Notes under the pieces: generated by a model | The model's input: only the letters and a program-made list of their open reading frames with translations | Told to the model about the DNA's origin: nothing | The model's database searches: none | Shown: piece by piece, positions 1 to 13,099 of the stretch | Layout: the number at the start of each line of letters is the position of its first letter | Numbering within the stretch: position 1 is the stretch's first letter | Source: Cinclus cinclus | Lineage: Eukaryota > Chordata > Aves > Passeriformes > Cinclidae | DNA length: 64,000 bases | Direction: 5' to 3' | Assembly (NCBI RefSeq): GCF_963662255.1 | Contig: NC_085071.1 | Coordinates: forward strand, 2,878,701-2,942,700 | Translations under genes and position numbers: made by a program

Positions 1-3000
1 AGATTCGACTTTATAGAGAAAGACTTCCCAAGCCTTGGGGGGAAAAGGGTTATTACTTTCTTGTAGGAGACTTGTAGGAGACCCTTTCCTTTGCTCTTTA
101 ATCCAGTTCCTCACCCATCCACACTGCATCCAGCACTTCTGGGCCAGCTCCTCTCAGGGCAGTTCCCTATGAGGAGTGCAGAGGAGTCTGCCCCAGGTTT
201 GGTTCCTGTTGCTGTTCCCAGACCTCCACTGTCTCAGACACAACCTGACTTGTCCTCCCCCAGCCACAGGAATTGCTGTGACTGTCCTGTCCCAAGCACA
301 TGCCCTTTGGGACTAAAGCTGTCTTTTAACATGTGTCTGTATAGCACCTAGCACAATGCCCTGGTAATTATAATAGAAGCTAAATTACTGCTAAAATTAG
401 GTGCTTATTAACATTATCGCCTCTGGGCACCACCACAACACTTAATAATGCTGCAGTCTAAGAGGAACCCAGGACCCATCTCATAATCTTCATGAAAAAC
501 TGTCCTTAGGGACAGTATTTCTGTACCAGGTCTCAGTTTTCCATTAGGTCACATTTTACTCATGGAAAAAATATCTGTTCAACTGCCTGAGGATTTCAGT
601 TCAGTTCAATGATTTCAGCTGCAAGATGAAGGTATGCATATGTTGTCACCTCTAAACTTTACGTGTGGTTGTAAGCTTTGAGTCATAGGCTTTGAGAATG
701 TTTTGGGTGTTAAGGGACTTGGGCTCTGGCAGGTCCCACACACACAGAGCTGCAGCAGGATCAGCAGCACAGAGCCAAAGCCAAGCTGTGTTTTGTCCAC
801 TCTAGTTCCCGCAGCCCCTTTCCCGTGACCAGGATTCCTGGTGGGGTCAGGGTGAATTTAGGACCGTGGGTGGAACGGAGCACAGCCAGACTTTGCTGCT
901 TAAATCCAGCCTGGCTAACTGAGTTGTTGAAGATGAAATGTGGTCCATGGCAAGTCCCCCAGAGAAGGCTGAGAAGAGGGCAAAGCCAGCTTGCTCAGGT
1001 GCCATGTGGTGAGGCAAGGGGCAGAGTGAGCTCAGCATGCCACGGGGTTGGAGGAGGAGGAGGAAGGGTTTTGGGGCACTTTTCAGGTCCCAGAGCTGTC
1101 CCCCGCCAGACACAGCACCCTGGAGAGGACACAGACTCCTCAGCAGGGACTGTCTCCCACCCGGAGTGCAGGGACAGGACTGGAGCAGAGGACTGGGACA
1201 GACCTGAGCACCCGCTCTGAACACAAGCCCCCCAGCACCCCGGCCAGGTGTGCCTGTCCCAGGTGCACAGCCCCGCTATCTCCCCGCACACCTTTCCTGC
1301 CGCGGATTAATGAGGCTGAAAGGAGGGACCGGGAGGCTCCTCCCGGCTCTGTCCCTCACTCACACCCCCACAACCACTCATATTATCTGTATCAAGCACA
1401 TTTTTATGTAAATGCCCCAAGCATCCCTTTCAGAGGTACAATGCATCCCAGACTAAGCCCCTGAATGGCTCCGGCACATTTCCCGTGCCTCAGCTGCTCC
1501 CCAGACAAACAGAAGTGTGGCTCTCCACAAAGGGCTATGGTAATGCCGAGCTGAGGAGAGCTCAGGGGAGGGGGCAAGCAGGGGCCAAAGCTATTTCAAT
1601 GACAGAAGAAAAGCCCAGCTCCAGTATCTGGATGAGTCAAGGAAGGGGCAGGCTCCACAGATGGATAAATGGAGCTACACCAGGCAGACGGCTCAGCCTC
1701 CCAACAATGCCTCATCTCTGGGCCCCAGAGTGCTGCTCTGAAGGCAGGGGCTGCACTTACAACCTGGACTCTCTCCATGGAAACAGCCTACAGAGCAGGG
1801 AAGGAGTGTTTGGAAAACCAGGCGGCATTGAAGACCGTCCCGGGATGTCCCCAGGCTCCGCACATGCTGTAGGGAACAATCCAAGGCACAAGAGAAGGGG
1901 CAACATCCCACACTCCACCCTCACCCCACCATAACTGGGACCTTCCCTCTCTCCTGCTGTGGTGAGACTCTGCTTCCCCTCCTGTGATGGTGGCCAGTGC
2001 TTGGTGGCACATCCAGCAGCTCTGCCTGCTCAAGGCGTGCAAGAGTCCACACTCAGGAAACAACTGCTTCCTCTGCCAGGAACAGACCAGCAAGAAACTC
2101 ATGTTCAATGAGAAAGCTTTGAAAGCATCCACAGACACCTCTTAGCCCATGCTGGAGGCTGCTTTACCCAAGAGGTGGTTCCCCAACACCACTCAACCAG
2201 AGGGACTTTCTAGCTTTTCTCTGCAGTCATTTTGTAACAAAACAGATGTTATAACAGTACACCCTCAGAAGTTGTACTTTCCCAGCCATAGATTAGGAAC
2301 AGCTTCATTAGAATCCTGATCAAAGTGTGTACCAGAGATGGGCTTGCTTTGGCCCTCCCGTGTGCACCACCCTGTGCTCAGTAAAGCATCTATGGGGACA
2401 AGCCCGGATCAGCAGGGGGGTCCTGATGTACATGGGATCCTCTCTCTTTTGGAGGGCCCAGAAAAAGCCGAAGTTGCTGCAGAAATGCTGCAATTATGAG
2501 ACAAAGCAAACAAACCTCCATGTGGGTGAGATGGGTATGGGGAGGGTCAGTGGGAAACTGAGGGCAGACAAATGGAGTGACATCTGGATTTGACATTTCA
2601 ACACCTCACACACTGGCTGGGGCAGATCCCTGAAGATGGGATTATGAGAACAATGTCTGTGCACAAATGGGACATTTTGGGGCAGCCCAGGTGTCTCACA
2701 CCAGCGTCACCTGGCTTTCACAGGGTCAGCTGTGCTCTGTTGATGGAGAGCAGCAACACCAGACCTCACCTGGCAAAATCTTCTCGCTCTGCTGTCTTCT
2801 GCTGTCACACATCTCAGTCACTCACATTAACTGTCTCAAGAGGCTGCTGAGAAAAACTGGGCAGGCTTTGGCAGGGATGAGGGGCCAACACAGCATGGCT
2901 TTCCCAGCATCTCTACAAGCCAGAGCACTGAGGAAGATTGACAAGAAAGTCAGGATCCATGTAGAAAGCCCTGGGCAGTGTTTCCAGCTGTTTCTCATGT

Positions 3001-6000
3001 ACAGAGATCCAGGCAGCACCATGGCCTTACTTTTGCTGCCAGCCAAACCACGCACTCAGTGTATTAGTCTCCCTCTGCAAAATCAGGCCAAGGGCACACA
3101 GCTATCCTTTCCATTGATTGTTCCACTCTGCTTTGATAACTCACCAACAAACTGGAAGGAAGTTTATAGTGAGAGGCAGGGAGAGCTGTGGGACATCCAC
3201 TGGATCTGTTCCTGGTGTGACAGGGGCTGGTGCAGCTGCAGCCGCAGACAGGGCCAAGGGAAGGGCAGCCAGTGCCAAATCCCCAGGGCTGCAGTGACCG
3301 TGGGGACCGTGAGCATCACTCGTGCCACTTCCATGCAACTTCCTCCTGCACCACTGGCTGGGTGAGCTGGACCAGCCTCCCCCTCCTCCAGCTCCTCCAG
3401 CATTATTTATTCCAGCCAACTTTGCAGCATCCAGCTGCCCCAGCAGTGGGACAGAGCAGGAGACAGGGCAGCTCTGGGTGTGGGAAGGAGACTGAAGGGA
3501 TTAATGCGGAGTGGGGCTGATGGAGAGGATCAGGCACGAGGCAGCCTGGGTCTCTGTATCCGGCTGGTGCCAGGCTAGCTTTAGGGCTAAAACAAGCTTT
3601 GGGATTGTAAGTCACCTTCCCCCTCACTCCCTCCAAACATGGAGCTTTCTGGTGTTCCCCAGGTTCAGGGCTTCATTCAGGCTGTAAGCTGCAAACCCAA
3701 GAAAAGAGCAGCTGAGGTTTGGGGCAGCTCAGCTGCTCTGTCCTGGAATGCAGGCTTTGCAACAAACAATTATGATAATTGCCAGTGACAAAAACAGGCA
3801 GAAAATGTTTGTGTCATGGCAACACAGGAAATGAACCCTGAGCAGAGCCTGTGTCCATCAGCCACTGCTGCCAGTGCAGCTCATGCTCACACTGGTTAAT
3901 GCCCTGTTTTTTCTAACAAGCTCTGTCCCTCACTGTGCACCCCCTCAGTAGCCAAAATTTGGGTTACACGATCTCCTGACCTGGAGACAGAAGACACAGA
4001 GCCCAGTGATGCAGTTTTCCCTTGGACAGGGATCCCTGCAGTGCACAGAAGTACCCCAAGCAGAGTTAACCCTCCAAAATGGGGTGTACCAGGTGACTTC
4101 ACAGGGAAGAGCTACTTTACAAGCTATACACTCCCTGAAAAGCACAGGACCCTCCCTCCCTCCAGCTCTGGCATATCTGGCACATCTCCCAGACTGAGGG
4201 CTGGAGGTGGATTGTGTCCCATCCAGCTCATGATGTCCAGAAGAGGAGTCCACTCCCTGCCAGGTGTTTTTCCATGGGAGGGTGGAAGGCCCAGCACTGC
4301 AGGACACCAGCTACATAACTCCCTGGGCCTGCCATTCCCAACCTGCTCTGCCCCCTCTCTCCTCACTCTTGCTCATCTTTTTGCATAGCTAAGTCATGAC
4401 TGATGAGAATTCCGTCCAATTTCCCATTAAAAAAAAAGATAACATCTGGACTGAGGCCAGGGAAATAAAACTCCAGCTCTACAGGACAGTGATACAGCAG
4501 AGTACAACCAAGGTTATAATTGAAGCTACACTTACTCATATGGTTTGTGTGCTGGCATCTGCTCATGAACACCAAACCATGTGTGTCAAATTACAAACCA
4601 GGGAGAGGGCAAACCTGGCTGATCCTGTGCCAAAGACCTTCACCCCTCCTGTCCTCACATGCCAGCCATGCTTCATGATGTGGCTCTGCAGGGCTCACCC
4701 ATCCAGGGAATGGACCTGGGAAAGCTTCCTCCTCCTCGTAAATCAGCAGCATCTTCACCATGCTCCACATGCAATCAGGCCCATGTGGTTGCCAAGTTGG
4801 ATTCTTGTCACCAAGGGCATACTCAGAGGACAAGGATATTGTTTAAAAGGAAATGGATGGCATTGATGTGACCTGCAGCATTTTTACTGCCACAATGATG
4901 CAAGGGAAACAGACAGCACAGGTTGGTTCTAAGATCCCAGGCTGACAGGTAGAAAATATGATGTCCCCTGCCTTGTTTGTGCTCCAGTCACAGAGCCCAA
5001 ATATTTTAATTGCACTCCATTTTCTGTGGAATTTGCGAGAAACTGGATAAGTAGTCTGCAGCTGGCTACTGGTCCCTGACTCCCACAGCCCTGGGGAGTT
5101 CCTAAATTTCAGGTGAAGTTAACAGGGGGCCACATGAGGAGTAAGGGGAGAAATAGTGGCTCAAGGTGCACTTGCACGTCAGTCTGGCTTTGATGTCAAT
5201 TAAAGAAGCAATAGGTACACCACTCTGTTAGTGATGAATTAAAATTAAACAATATAATTACATGGTTACACAGAAATGGATTTTGTCCGATTAGCATGGT
5301 GCTTCTTGAGATTAAAAAAACTGGATGATTTGGAAAAGAGCTTTTAGGTGAATTTCTAACAGTGGTGTCTGGGTTGCTGCCACAGAAATGCTCTCAGGGA
5401 CCAAGTGCAGAAGCCTCTTTGCTCACCATGATGCCAAATCTGGGGGTAAGCATTTTGCTGTGTTCCAACCCAAGTCTCAGCTTTTCACTTTCATTTGTTA
5501 CCTGTTTCCTGAAAAAAAAGTCAAACCAGGAGTGTTTTCCAGGAGGAGTGTAGGGCTCTGCATGAGTTCTTGGTGTCACAACTCCCCAGGGGTCAGGACA
5601 AAGCCCTGCACTGGTTCCTCACGCTGGTTCCTCACTCACTCACAGCTGCAGAACTGCAGGGAGAACAGCCAAACTTCGGGCTAGCAGGAGGTGTGGAGCA
5701 GGAAATCTCTCATGATGTAAGACAGATTCTTCTTGTGATGACTGAGGGAAGACTCATAAGCTATAAATGGGGAGAAAAACCCCAAACAGTCAGGATGAAA
5801 TACTGCGTGGACCCTGGCCTGTGTTAGCCTGGGCTGCAACCACAGTACTCTAACCTTTTTGGGTGACAGTAGGACCAACCCCCTGAGAGACTGGGGCTGT
5901 AGGTGAAGTGATCAGACAGCCCAGTGACTCTGGGATGAGCTCTGGGCACTTCAGGAAGATCTCAGCAAGATCTCAGATTGTCAGCAGGGATGGAGTGAGA

Positions 6001-9000
6001 AACTCCAGCATTTCTCAGTTTATTCATATATTAAATCCTGCACATGATGGTTTTTCTCACTGTCCTGGGTCTCTCCAATAGTGAAGATGCTGCGTAGTAT
6101 TGGCAGACAGGAAAAAGCTGTCTCAAACCAGGCAGCAGCACACACCAGTTGAACACTCAGGACAAACCAACAGTGAGAGGACTGGGAAGCAGCAGAGATG
6201 TGTTCCACAGCCTGGTGCCTCTCTGCACACATTCCATGCACCCAGCAGCCCCAGGACCAAGGTCCAGGTTTTCTCCATGCAGGAACTCCAGAGGTCCCTC
6301 ACCAAGCCTCCCACTTCAGTGGAAGTATTGCCAAGGACAGGGGATCCCACCCATGGTTCTGTATAGCAGAATATTTGGAAGGCTCTGAAAATCTGCCACA
6401 GCAAGAGTCCAGAGATAAAGTGGCAAATGGCAGAAGAGAAATCATCAGACAAATCTCCTCCAAAGACGATGATGATGATGATGATGAAAGGAAGAGTTTC
6501 TGGAGCAGCTCCCCCTTCACTGCTGGGCTGTGGCACCCTGTCACAGACTGCCCTGGTGATGGGGACAGCACCTCGTGAGGCTGGAGATGTCTCTGGGCAG
6601 TAGGGCAGAGCTGTGCTGTAACAGGAGCTGTGCAGTCACTATGGACACTCTGGAGAGCCTATGGACTGGCTCCTGGATGAAGTACACGTGTCTCTGGGCA
6701 GGTGAGGAGCCTGTGGAAACCAGGGGACAGTGCTCAACCTCATGCATGTGCAAGGTTTTCCCTGGCAGCAGGACAAAGCAGAGGAAGGTTTGGCAGAGGT
6801 GACAGGATTGCTGTCCTGGTGTTTACCTCCCATCATGTAGAAGAGATTAAAGGCCAAAACATGAGAGGCAAGTGAGGGAAACCAGACACCCCTACAGTGG
6901 TCTCTAGTGGGCAGGTGCAAGGGACTCAGTGCATAAAAGGACTTGAAGGGGAAGGTGTCAGAGAAGGTGTGAAGGTGTGGAGAAGAATGTGAGAGAGGGA
7001 TTAGGCAGGAAAGCAGCAGGAGAGCAGGGTCCTTGACACAGTGATCTGGGTAGAACAGGTAGGACAGATGACTGAGAGTACCTGAGCACCCAAGATGGTG
7101 GAGAATAAGAGGAAGTGATCTTTGCCTTGATCTGGCAGCTGATCATCCTAAGTCCCTGGTCAAGGTCTTTGGGACAGATCCAGTTTCCTCCCAGTGAGAG
7201 AAGGAAATCAGCACACTGCATCCCCATTAGCTGCTTATGGCTAACAGGCCCTATGGGGTGAGGGCACAAGGTCCAGCTGCTCAGAGATCCCTCTCCCACC
7301 CATATCAAGGGAACAGGAGGGAAGAGAAGAGGAGCAAGAGGAGCCTGAGGCCAGCTGCAGACCTCTTGCCCAGGCAGCAGGGAATGCTGCAAGAAAAGCA
7401 CCATGCCAGGGGGTGCAGCTTGAGTCCAGCTGACTCAGAGCTGGGCAGTTCCCTGTGCAGGTGCCAGCCACACCACGGCATCGAGGAGTGTATCCTGCTG
7501 CATCCCCACTGCCTCCTCCCCTTCTGGGCTCTGCTCAGGTGCAGCCACCTGCCTGAGCTGCAGGTGAAGCAGGGCTGTGCTTGCACACAGAGGAAGGCTC
7601 CCCTGGCCTGAGCCACCCTGCAGCTCTCAGACACAGCCTTGGGCCAGGTACAGTAGCAGAGGTGCTGCTGAAATCTGGGCTGTGCAGGCAAGGGGATCTG
7701 TGCACAGGCACCTGTGGAACCTAAGGGTGCTGGTCCTTGACAGTGGCAGAAAGGATGTTCTGAGGTACAGGCTGATTTCACAGCAGGGCCCAGCACATCC
7801 AACCCCAAAAAAAGAGGAGGCAGCACCAGGAGAGAAGGCAGCTGGGAAGGGCTGAGGAATCACTGACTTCACCCCAACATTTTTTCAGTGTAACATCAAC
7901 TGAGCAGGAAACATTAGTAAAATCCTGGGGAATCCCAAATACCTTTGGGGTTTTCCCTTGCCAGGAGTCAGAAGTGATTCCCAGGGCAGAAGCAGTGTTG
8001 CAAAGGCTGGCAGCCCAGACGCTGAGTGAAGCTTTCACTTCCAGGTCCTGCTCTGTGCCACAGCCTTCAGTAATCCAGACCCTGCACAGCAGGCACTTCT
8101 TCCCAGCCAGCAAAGGTAGGAGGGCACGGATCAGGCATGGGATTTTCTCTTCATACACCAGCTTGCACTGACAAAGGGAAAGGGATGTTACTCTCCATAG
8201 GATTTTCAGCAGGGCTCAGCAGCCACATGTTGTTGCTTACAGAATGTGATTTTACCCCTTGATGTTATCTCATAGCCCTGGCCCTGCCCTTATGCAGAAG
8301 CTGAAACAAATCAAATATCAGTTAAATCAAATATCAGGAAATATCAAATTCCAGCTGAAAAGGTAGGTTTATTTTCAGAGCTACCAAAAAGCTTACATAT
8401 TAAGTGGATATTTATTTCAAAAGAAAACACAATATAGTAAATGTAATTTATTGCACTATTTTTTTCAAAAACATATTTAATTGCCAGTACTTAAGTACAT
8501 ACATTTTGTGGAGAAGTGCCAGATGAATTAATTCCCTTTAAGATCTTTATGTTCCTCTAGCCAACTGATTTGCTGTCATAGACTCAGATTGACCCTGTAT
8601 CACTTATTTTTTGTAATGAAATAGGATTTCATCCCCAGTATTTTTAGGTTTGACTCCTGTGCCTTTGTCCACTCAGGCAGCTCTTGCAGACACTCACCCA
8701 CTTTGCAATTCACACCTGCATGGGAAGGCACTTGCATGGCTGTGCATGCTCCCATGCACTCACATCTTCATGGCAAGCCAGAGGGTAGGGGACACCCTTG
8801 GCCTGAGGAGAATGTTTTAGGAAGGCTACTAGTCTCCTTTTAGCTTTCCTGATGACTATGTGGAGAGCCCAAGAATCATCCAGTTGACCAGCTCAGGAAA
8901 TTAACCCAGGCATTTGAGAACATCCAGGTGTTGGTAGGAAGGGTGTCTGGAGGTCCTTGTCCAGTTTGCTGTCACCAGCCCTACAAGTTTTCCTCGTCAA

Positions 9001-9068
9001 GCCCTGTAAAAACCCAGAACCCAGCCTAAACCTCACCCTGCAGCCTAGCTCACATCTCTTCTGCCACA
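1..9068. other. Gene-free non-coding stretch
   Basis: I see no exon with recognisable homology and no interspersed repeat with clear boundaries. A 232-codon open frame at 2667-3365 has no recognisable domains and no codon pattern that separates it from chance. AT-rich blocks near 1.3, 5.2 and 8.3-8.5 kb are candidate conserved non-coding elements. Confidence 0.6.
6468..6487. repeat. (GAT)6 trinucleotide microsatellite
   Basis: Six GAT units in non-coding sequence. Confidence 0.95.
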
Positions 9069-9160
9069 CTGTCCCCACCTTGGGGGCTGCACAGCCAGGA
9101 CCTGCTGCTCCTCTGCTGCAGGTCCTGGCTGTGGGCAAAGACAGGACACAGCTCTGAGGG
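9069..9160. repeat. Dispersed duplicate A with perfect 16-bp hairpin
   Basis: About 92 bp from CTGTCCCCAC to GCTCTGAGGG recur at 10850-10938. This copy contains a perfect inverted repeat, CACAGCCAGGACCTGC (9090-9105) and its exact complement at 9118-9133, separated by 12 bases. It may belong to a low-copy repeat family; it matches no element I can name. Confidence 0.85.
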
Positions 9161-9265
9161 GTTCATGATGCAGGAAGGTTCAAGGGTTCATGCCCTGCCA
9201 CAAGGAAGCACTGCCTAAGTTCTGCTGTGCCCCTGCTGTTTTCCTGCAGTTCAGTGGATTGCTTA

Positions 9266-9643
9266 TCCCATCCCTTGGGGCTCACCCCATCACTTGGAGC
9301 TCACCCCATCACTTGGAGCTCACCCCATCCCTTGGAGCTCGCCCCATCCCTCAGACTCGCCCCATCCCTCAGACTCACCCCATCCCTTGGAGCTGGCCCC
9401 ATCCCTTAGAGCTCACCCCATCCCTTAGAGCTCACCCCATCCCTTGGAGCTGGCCCCATCCCTTAGAGCTCACCCCATCCCTTAGAGCTCACCCCATCCC
9501 TTGGAGCTCACCCCATCCCTTGGAGCTCACCCCATCCCTTAGAGCTCACCCCATCCCTTGCAGCTTGCCCCATCCCTTGGAGCTCACCCCATCCCTTAGA
9601 GCTCACCCCATCCCTTGCAGCTCGCCCCATCCCTTGGAGCTCT
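9266..9643. repeat. 19-bp minisatellite, about 20 copies
   Basis: The unit is GCTCACCCCATCCCTTGGA, with variants TTAGA, TTGCA and CTCAGACTC that recur in ordered blocks (a higher-order pattern of GGAGCTGG / TAGAGCTC units at 9385-9500). Because 57 bp equals three units, all frames through it give 19-residue protein repeats; these are not genes. Confidence 0.95.
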
Positions 9644-10849
9644 CCCAGAGAATCAAGAGCCAACGAACAATTAAGAGCTACAGCCAAAAAGTGTATTTTT
9701 GTTTGGGCAAGCTGGAAACCCACTCCTACCAAGAACCCTTGCCTTTCCCTTGCACCCTCTTCCTCAGCCCCAGGAGCCCCACTCATGGCTGAGCCCTGCA
9801 GGGGCTTTGGCACTGGCCAGGCAGCAGAAGCCCAGGCCATGCAGAGATGACCTCTGCCAGCATCAGATAGCAGTTGAAAAGGAAAGCAGCCTTTCTCCTC
9901 ACATTCAGGCTCTGTCTCAGTTTCTTTTAAGCACAAAAACGACACTAAAAAAAAAAAAGAAAGGGAGGGGAGCAAAGAAAAGAAAGGAAAGGGGTGATTT
10001 CCAGCCAGGCAGTAAAATGCCATCTGTTTCCTGATGGCTCATGTGACACTGACAGACATCCATTGCCAGCCAGAGCCAAAGGCTCAGCAGCCCATGGTCC
10101 CCAGCCCCTTTCCCCAGTCCCCACACTCCCAAACACAGCCAGGGCTCCTGAGGAGGGAGCAGATGAACGAGGCTGATCCTTGGTGCCCTTCCCACGGGAT
10201 GATGTGCCCAGGGCGGTGCTGGAGGAAGCAGTGTTGGACTTTGGAGGGGGGTTCTCTGTGCCTTGTGCCTTCTCAACAGGCTGAGATCCCCTTGCATCCA
10301 CCTGTTTTCCTCTCAAAAGCAGCTCCCAGAAAACAAAAGGGATGAACAGCAAGGCACCCCACCACCCCCACACCACACAACTGCTTAATTGTGTCTAGGA
10401 AAAGAGCCTGGCTGACCCTGGGACCCTCCTGGGCCAGGAGGGCAGAGAGCAGAAGGGCTGTGCAGGACTGCCCTGCTGCCCATGACTGGCCACAGGCTAT
10501 CCCTGCCCACACTGCCACAAAGTGGGAAGCTGCAGCTCTCATTTCCTAGGGGCACAGATGTCTCTGGATGACGCAGCCACATCCCACAAAGAGATATGCA
10601 CTGATTCAGTCTCAGGGGAAGTCCCTGTACAGTGGGTAGAAGGGAAAAAGCCCCAAATATTCCTGATTTCCCTGTATTCCCACCAGGGATGATTTCAGGA
10701 GAGCAGGAATTAGGGAATGAGGGAGCCACCCTGATGCCAGCCAGGATGATGGCAGCAGTAAGGTGTTCACCCAGCCCTTCACTGGAGCACCAAGGAGCAT
10801 CAGGAGCCAGCAGTGCAGGCCAGCACACACCTCCTTCTGCAGGAGCCTC

Positions 10850-10938
10850 CTGTCCCCACACTGGGCTGCACAGCCAGGACCTGCTGCTCCCCTGCTCCAG
10901 GTGAGCTGTGAAGAAAGGGCAGGACAGGGCTCTGAGGG
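10850..10938. repeat. Dispersed duplicate B (decayed hairpin)
   Basis: Copy of 9069-9160 in direct orientation. It shares CTGCACAGCCAGGACCTGCT but the right arm has diverged (CCAGGTGAGCTGTG), so only the outer CACAGC/GCTGTG pairing survives. Confidence 0.85.
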
Positions 10939-12697
10939 CCTTGTCACCAGGGCTAGACAGGGCCCCTAACCATGCCCACCACAACGGGTGGTTCTGGGGA
11001 AGTATTGAAGGGTGTTGTGGAACCTCATAACATCATCCTGCTGGCCCTTGGCAGGCAGGGGAAGCCACCTCACAGCATCTCTGCAGCTCTGTGTGTGGCT
11101 GCTTCTGCAGCTCTGTTCTCAGCAGGCAGGTTTAGGATATGGGCAGCTCAGCTCGGAGATGGACAAGCTGGTCATGTCCTGCCTCATATTAGGTGGTGGG
11201 CAGTGGTCTGGATGGTGAGGCTGGGGATGAGAAGGAGTTAGACTCATTGATTCTTGTGTCCCGCTTCCATGAGCAGGACTCAACATCCTGGCAGTGGCTG
11301 CCAACACTGCAGCCCTGCCAGGTGAAGCCACCAGAGAAATGACACCGTATTTCACGCTGTGTCATCCCTGCTGCCTGCAGAAATGGCCTTGATCCTTGCC
11401 ATTACCAGAGGGATGAGAAGGGCTGGACACGTGGCTGTCTCTTAAGAGTGGGCAAAGAAACAGCAAGACCATCCCAGGGCAATGCCAGGCTGTGGGGCAC
11501 AGTGCCAGGGCAGTAGCTCTGTCCCTTGCTGGCTGCAGCAGGTCAGCCCCATGAGGAGCTGCTGCAATGAGATCCCCCAGAGCACAGCCTTGGGCTGTGA
11601 AGCCTGGACAGACCTGGTATACCACAGAAGATGTGCCAAGCAGACCCTCAGCATCACTCCCCCAGCTCCTGGGCACAAGTTTGCATCATTTCACTTGTTC
11701 CTACACTATTCCACCCAGAGATGTTCTATGTGACCTCTGCAGCCACCCCTGACCCTGCAGTCACCCCACAGGTGACACTTTTAGTTGCTCCTATCCACGT
11801 CCTGCTCCCTTTCCCTGGGTTCTGTGGTTTTTCAGGAGGGTGATGCACAAAGGGGACCAGGGCTCAGGGCTCTCTGGGGGACAGAGAGAGCATCAGTATC
11901 TGAATAGCTTTGAGCCAACAACAACCCTCACAGGGTGTAAAAGGCCCTACAGAGTTTAGTACTATAAAAGAGGAAGAAGCTCTGACTGTGTTTTGAAATG
12001 GTGATCTGGGGCTGCCTCAGCCAGTGGGCCATGGGAGAGATGGAAACAGGCAGGGTGAATGTGGGGCTGGGAAGTGTGGGGCTGCCTCCAGCTCAGCTCC
12101 ACAGGAGCCACCATCCAGTCCTGGGTGCAGAGAAATGCTCCAAAGCATCCTGGCCCCACTGTGTTTAACCTGGCTAATGAATAGCCAGGATGTGGCCATT
12201 CAAGGACACTGGATGACAACAGCCCTTCTGCCTCTGCTTACACAGCACACACAACTGGGCCATTCCCACATCCCCAGGATCCTACCTGAAGCCTGCACAT
12301 GGCTGCTGGGATGAAGAACAGGTCTTGGACCAGGGAATTACCCCATCTCTGCAGTGAGAGACCATCAAAGCCTCTGAGAGAACAAGCTGTGGCTGAACAG
12401 ATCCCTGCTACCTGAGAAACACTCCTGCTAAAACCCCATCTGAAGTCACCCTCTGCCCAAAAGCTGAAGGCAGCAGGTGCTGTGCTTCTCCCAAGCCAGC
12501 AAAAACATCAGGACCAAGAGGCTGCAGGAATGAAGAGACTGCTTTGCCTGAATGCACACATACTGCACGTGGGATCAAAGGGCCAGAGAACATGGGTGTG
12601 AATCAGCAAGCCCAGGACACCAGGCTTGGCTGCTCCAGGCTCCTGCTCTGCTTCATACAGGCATGTCCAAGGGACTCACTTAGGAGTGGCTTAGGAG

Positions 12698-12727
12698 CTT
12701 CTAAATGGCTTAGGAGCCATTTAGAAG
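12698..12727. repeat. Perfect 13-bp inverted repeat, 4-base loop
   Basis: CTTCTAAATGGCT, loop TAGG, then AGCCATTTAGAAG. It is embedded in a short region that repeats GGCTTAGGAGC. No known element is recognised. Confidence 0.9.
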
Positions 12728-13070
12728 GAGCAGTTCAGGATTTGGCTGTGGTGCTGAAGAAGAAGGGAATGTCTCCCAGTTTTGGAGACTAAATGTAGGA
12801 CCTGTCCTCTGGCAGGTACTCATCTCTCCTAACATGAATGGTTTGACACTGGGACAGACACGTAGGGATGGTGTGGACTCTTCATCTTCAGAGAGTTTCA
12901 AAATTTTAATGGACTGGGCCTGAGAAACCCATTGCAGATTTTAAGCCAGTTATTCACACTGCAGGAGATTGGGCCAGGAACCCCCAGAGGTTCCTCCTAA
13001 ACTAATCCTTACTGTAATTCTTTCAGCTCTCTAAACTTCTGATCTTTGCAGACCAGCAAAAATAAAAATT

Positions 13071-13099
13071 AAAAAAGAAAAAAAAAAAAAAAAAAAAAA
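13071..13099. repeat. Poly(A) tract
   Basis: An almost uninterrupted A run preceded by AATAAAAATT. It could be a simple repeat or a retrocopy tail. I recognise no gene-like sequence immediately upstream, and bird CR1 rarely makes poly(A) retrocopies. Confidence 0.85.

Noticed and set aside
9190..10023. 200- and 171-codon frames with 19-residue repeats
   Set aside because: The 19-bp minisatellite is necessarily open in a three-unit period; there is no gene context.
13060..13099. Poly(A) tract with AATAAA-like sequence as a retrocopy tail
   Set aside because: No coding or UTR sequence of a known gene was recognised upstream, and processed pseudogenes are rare in birds.
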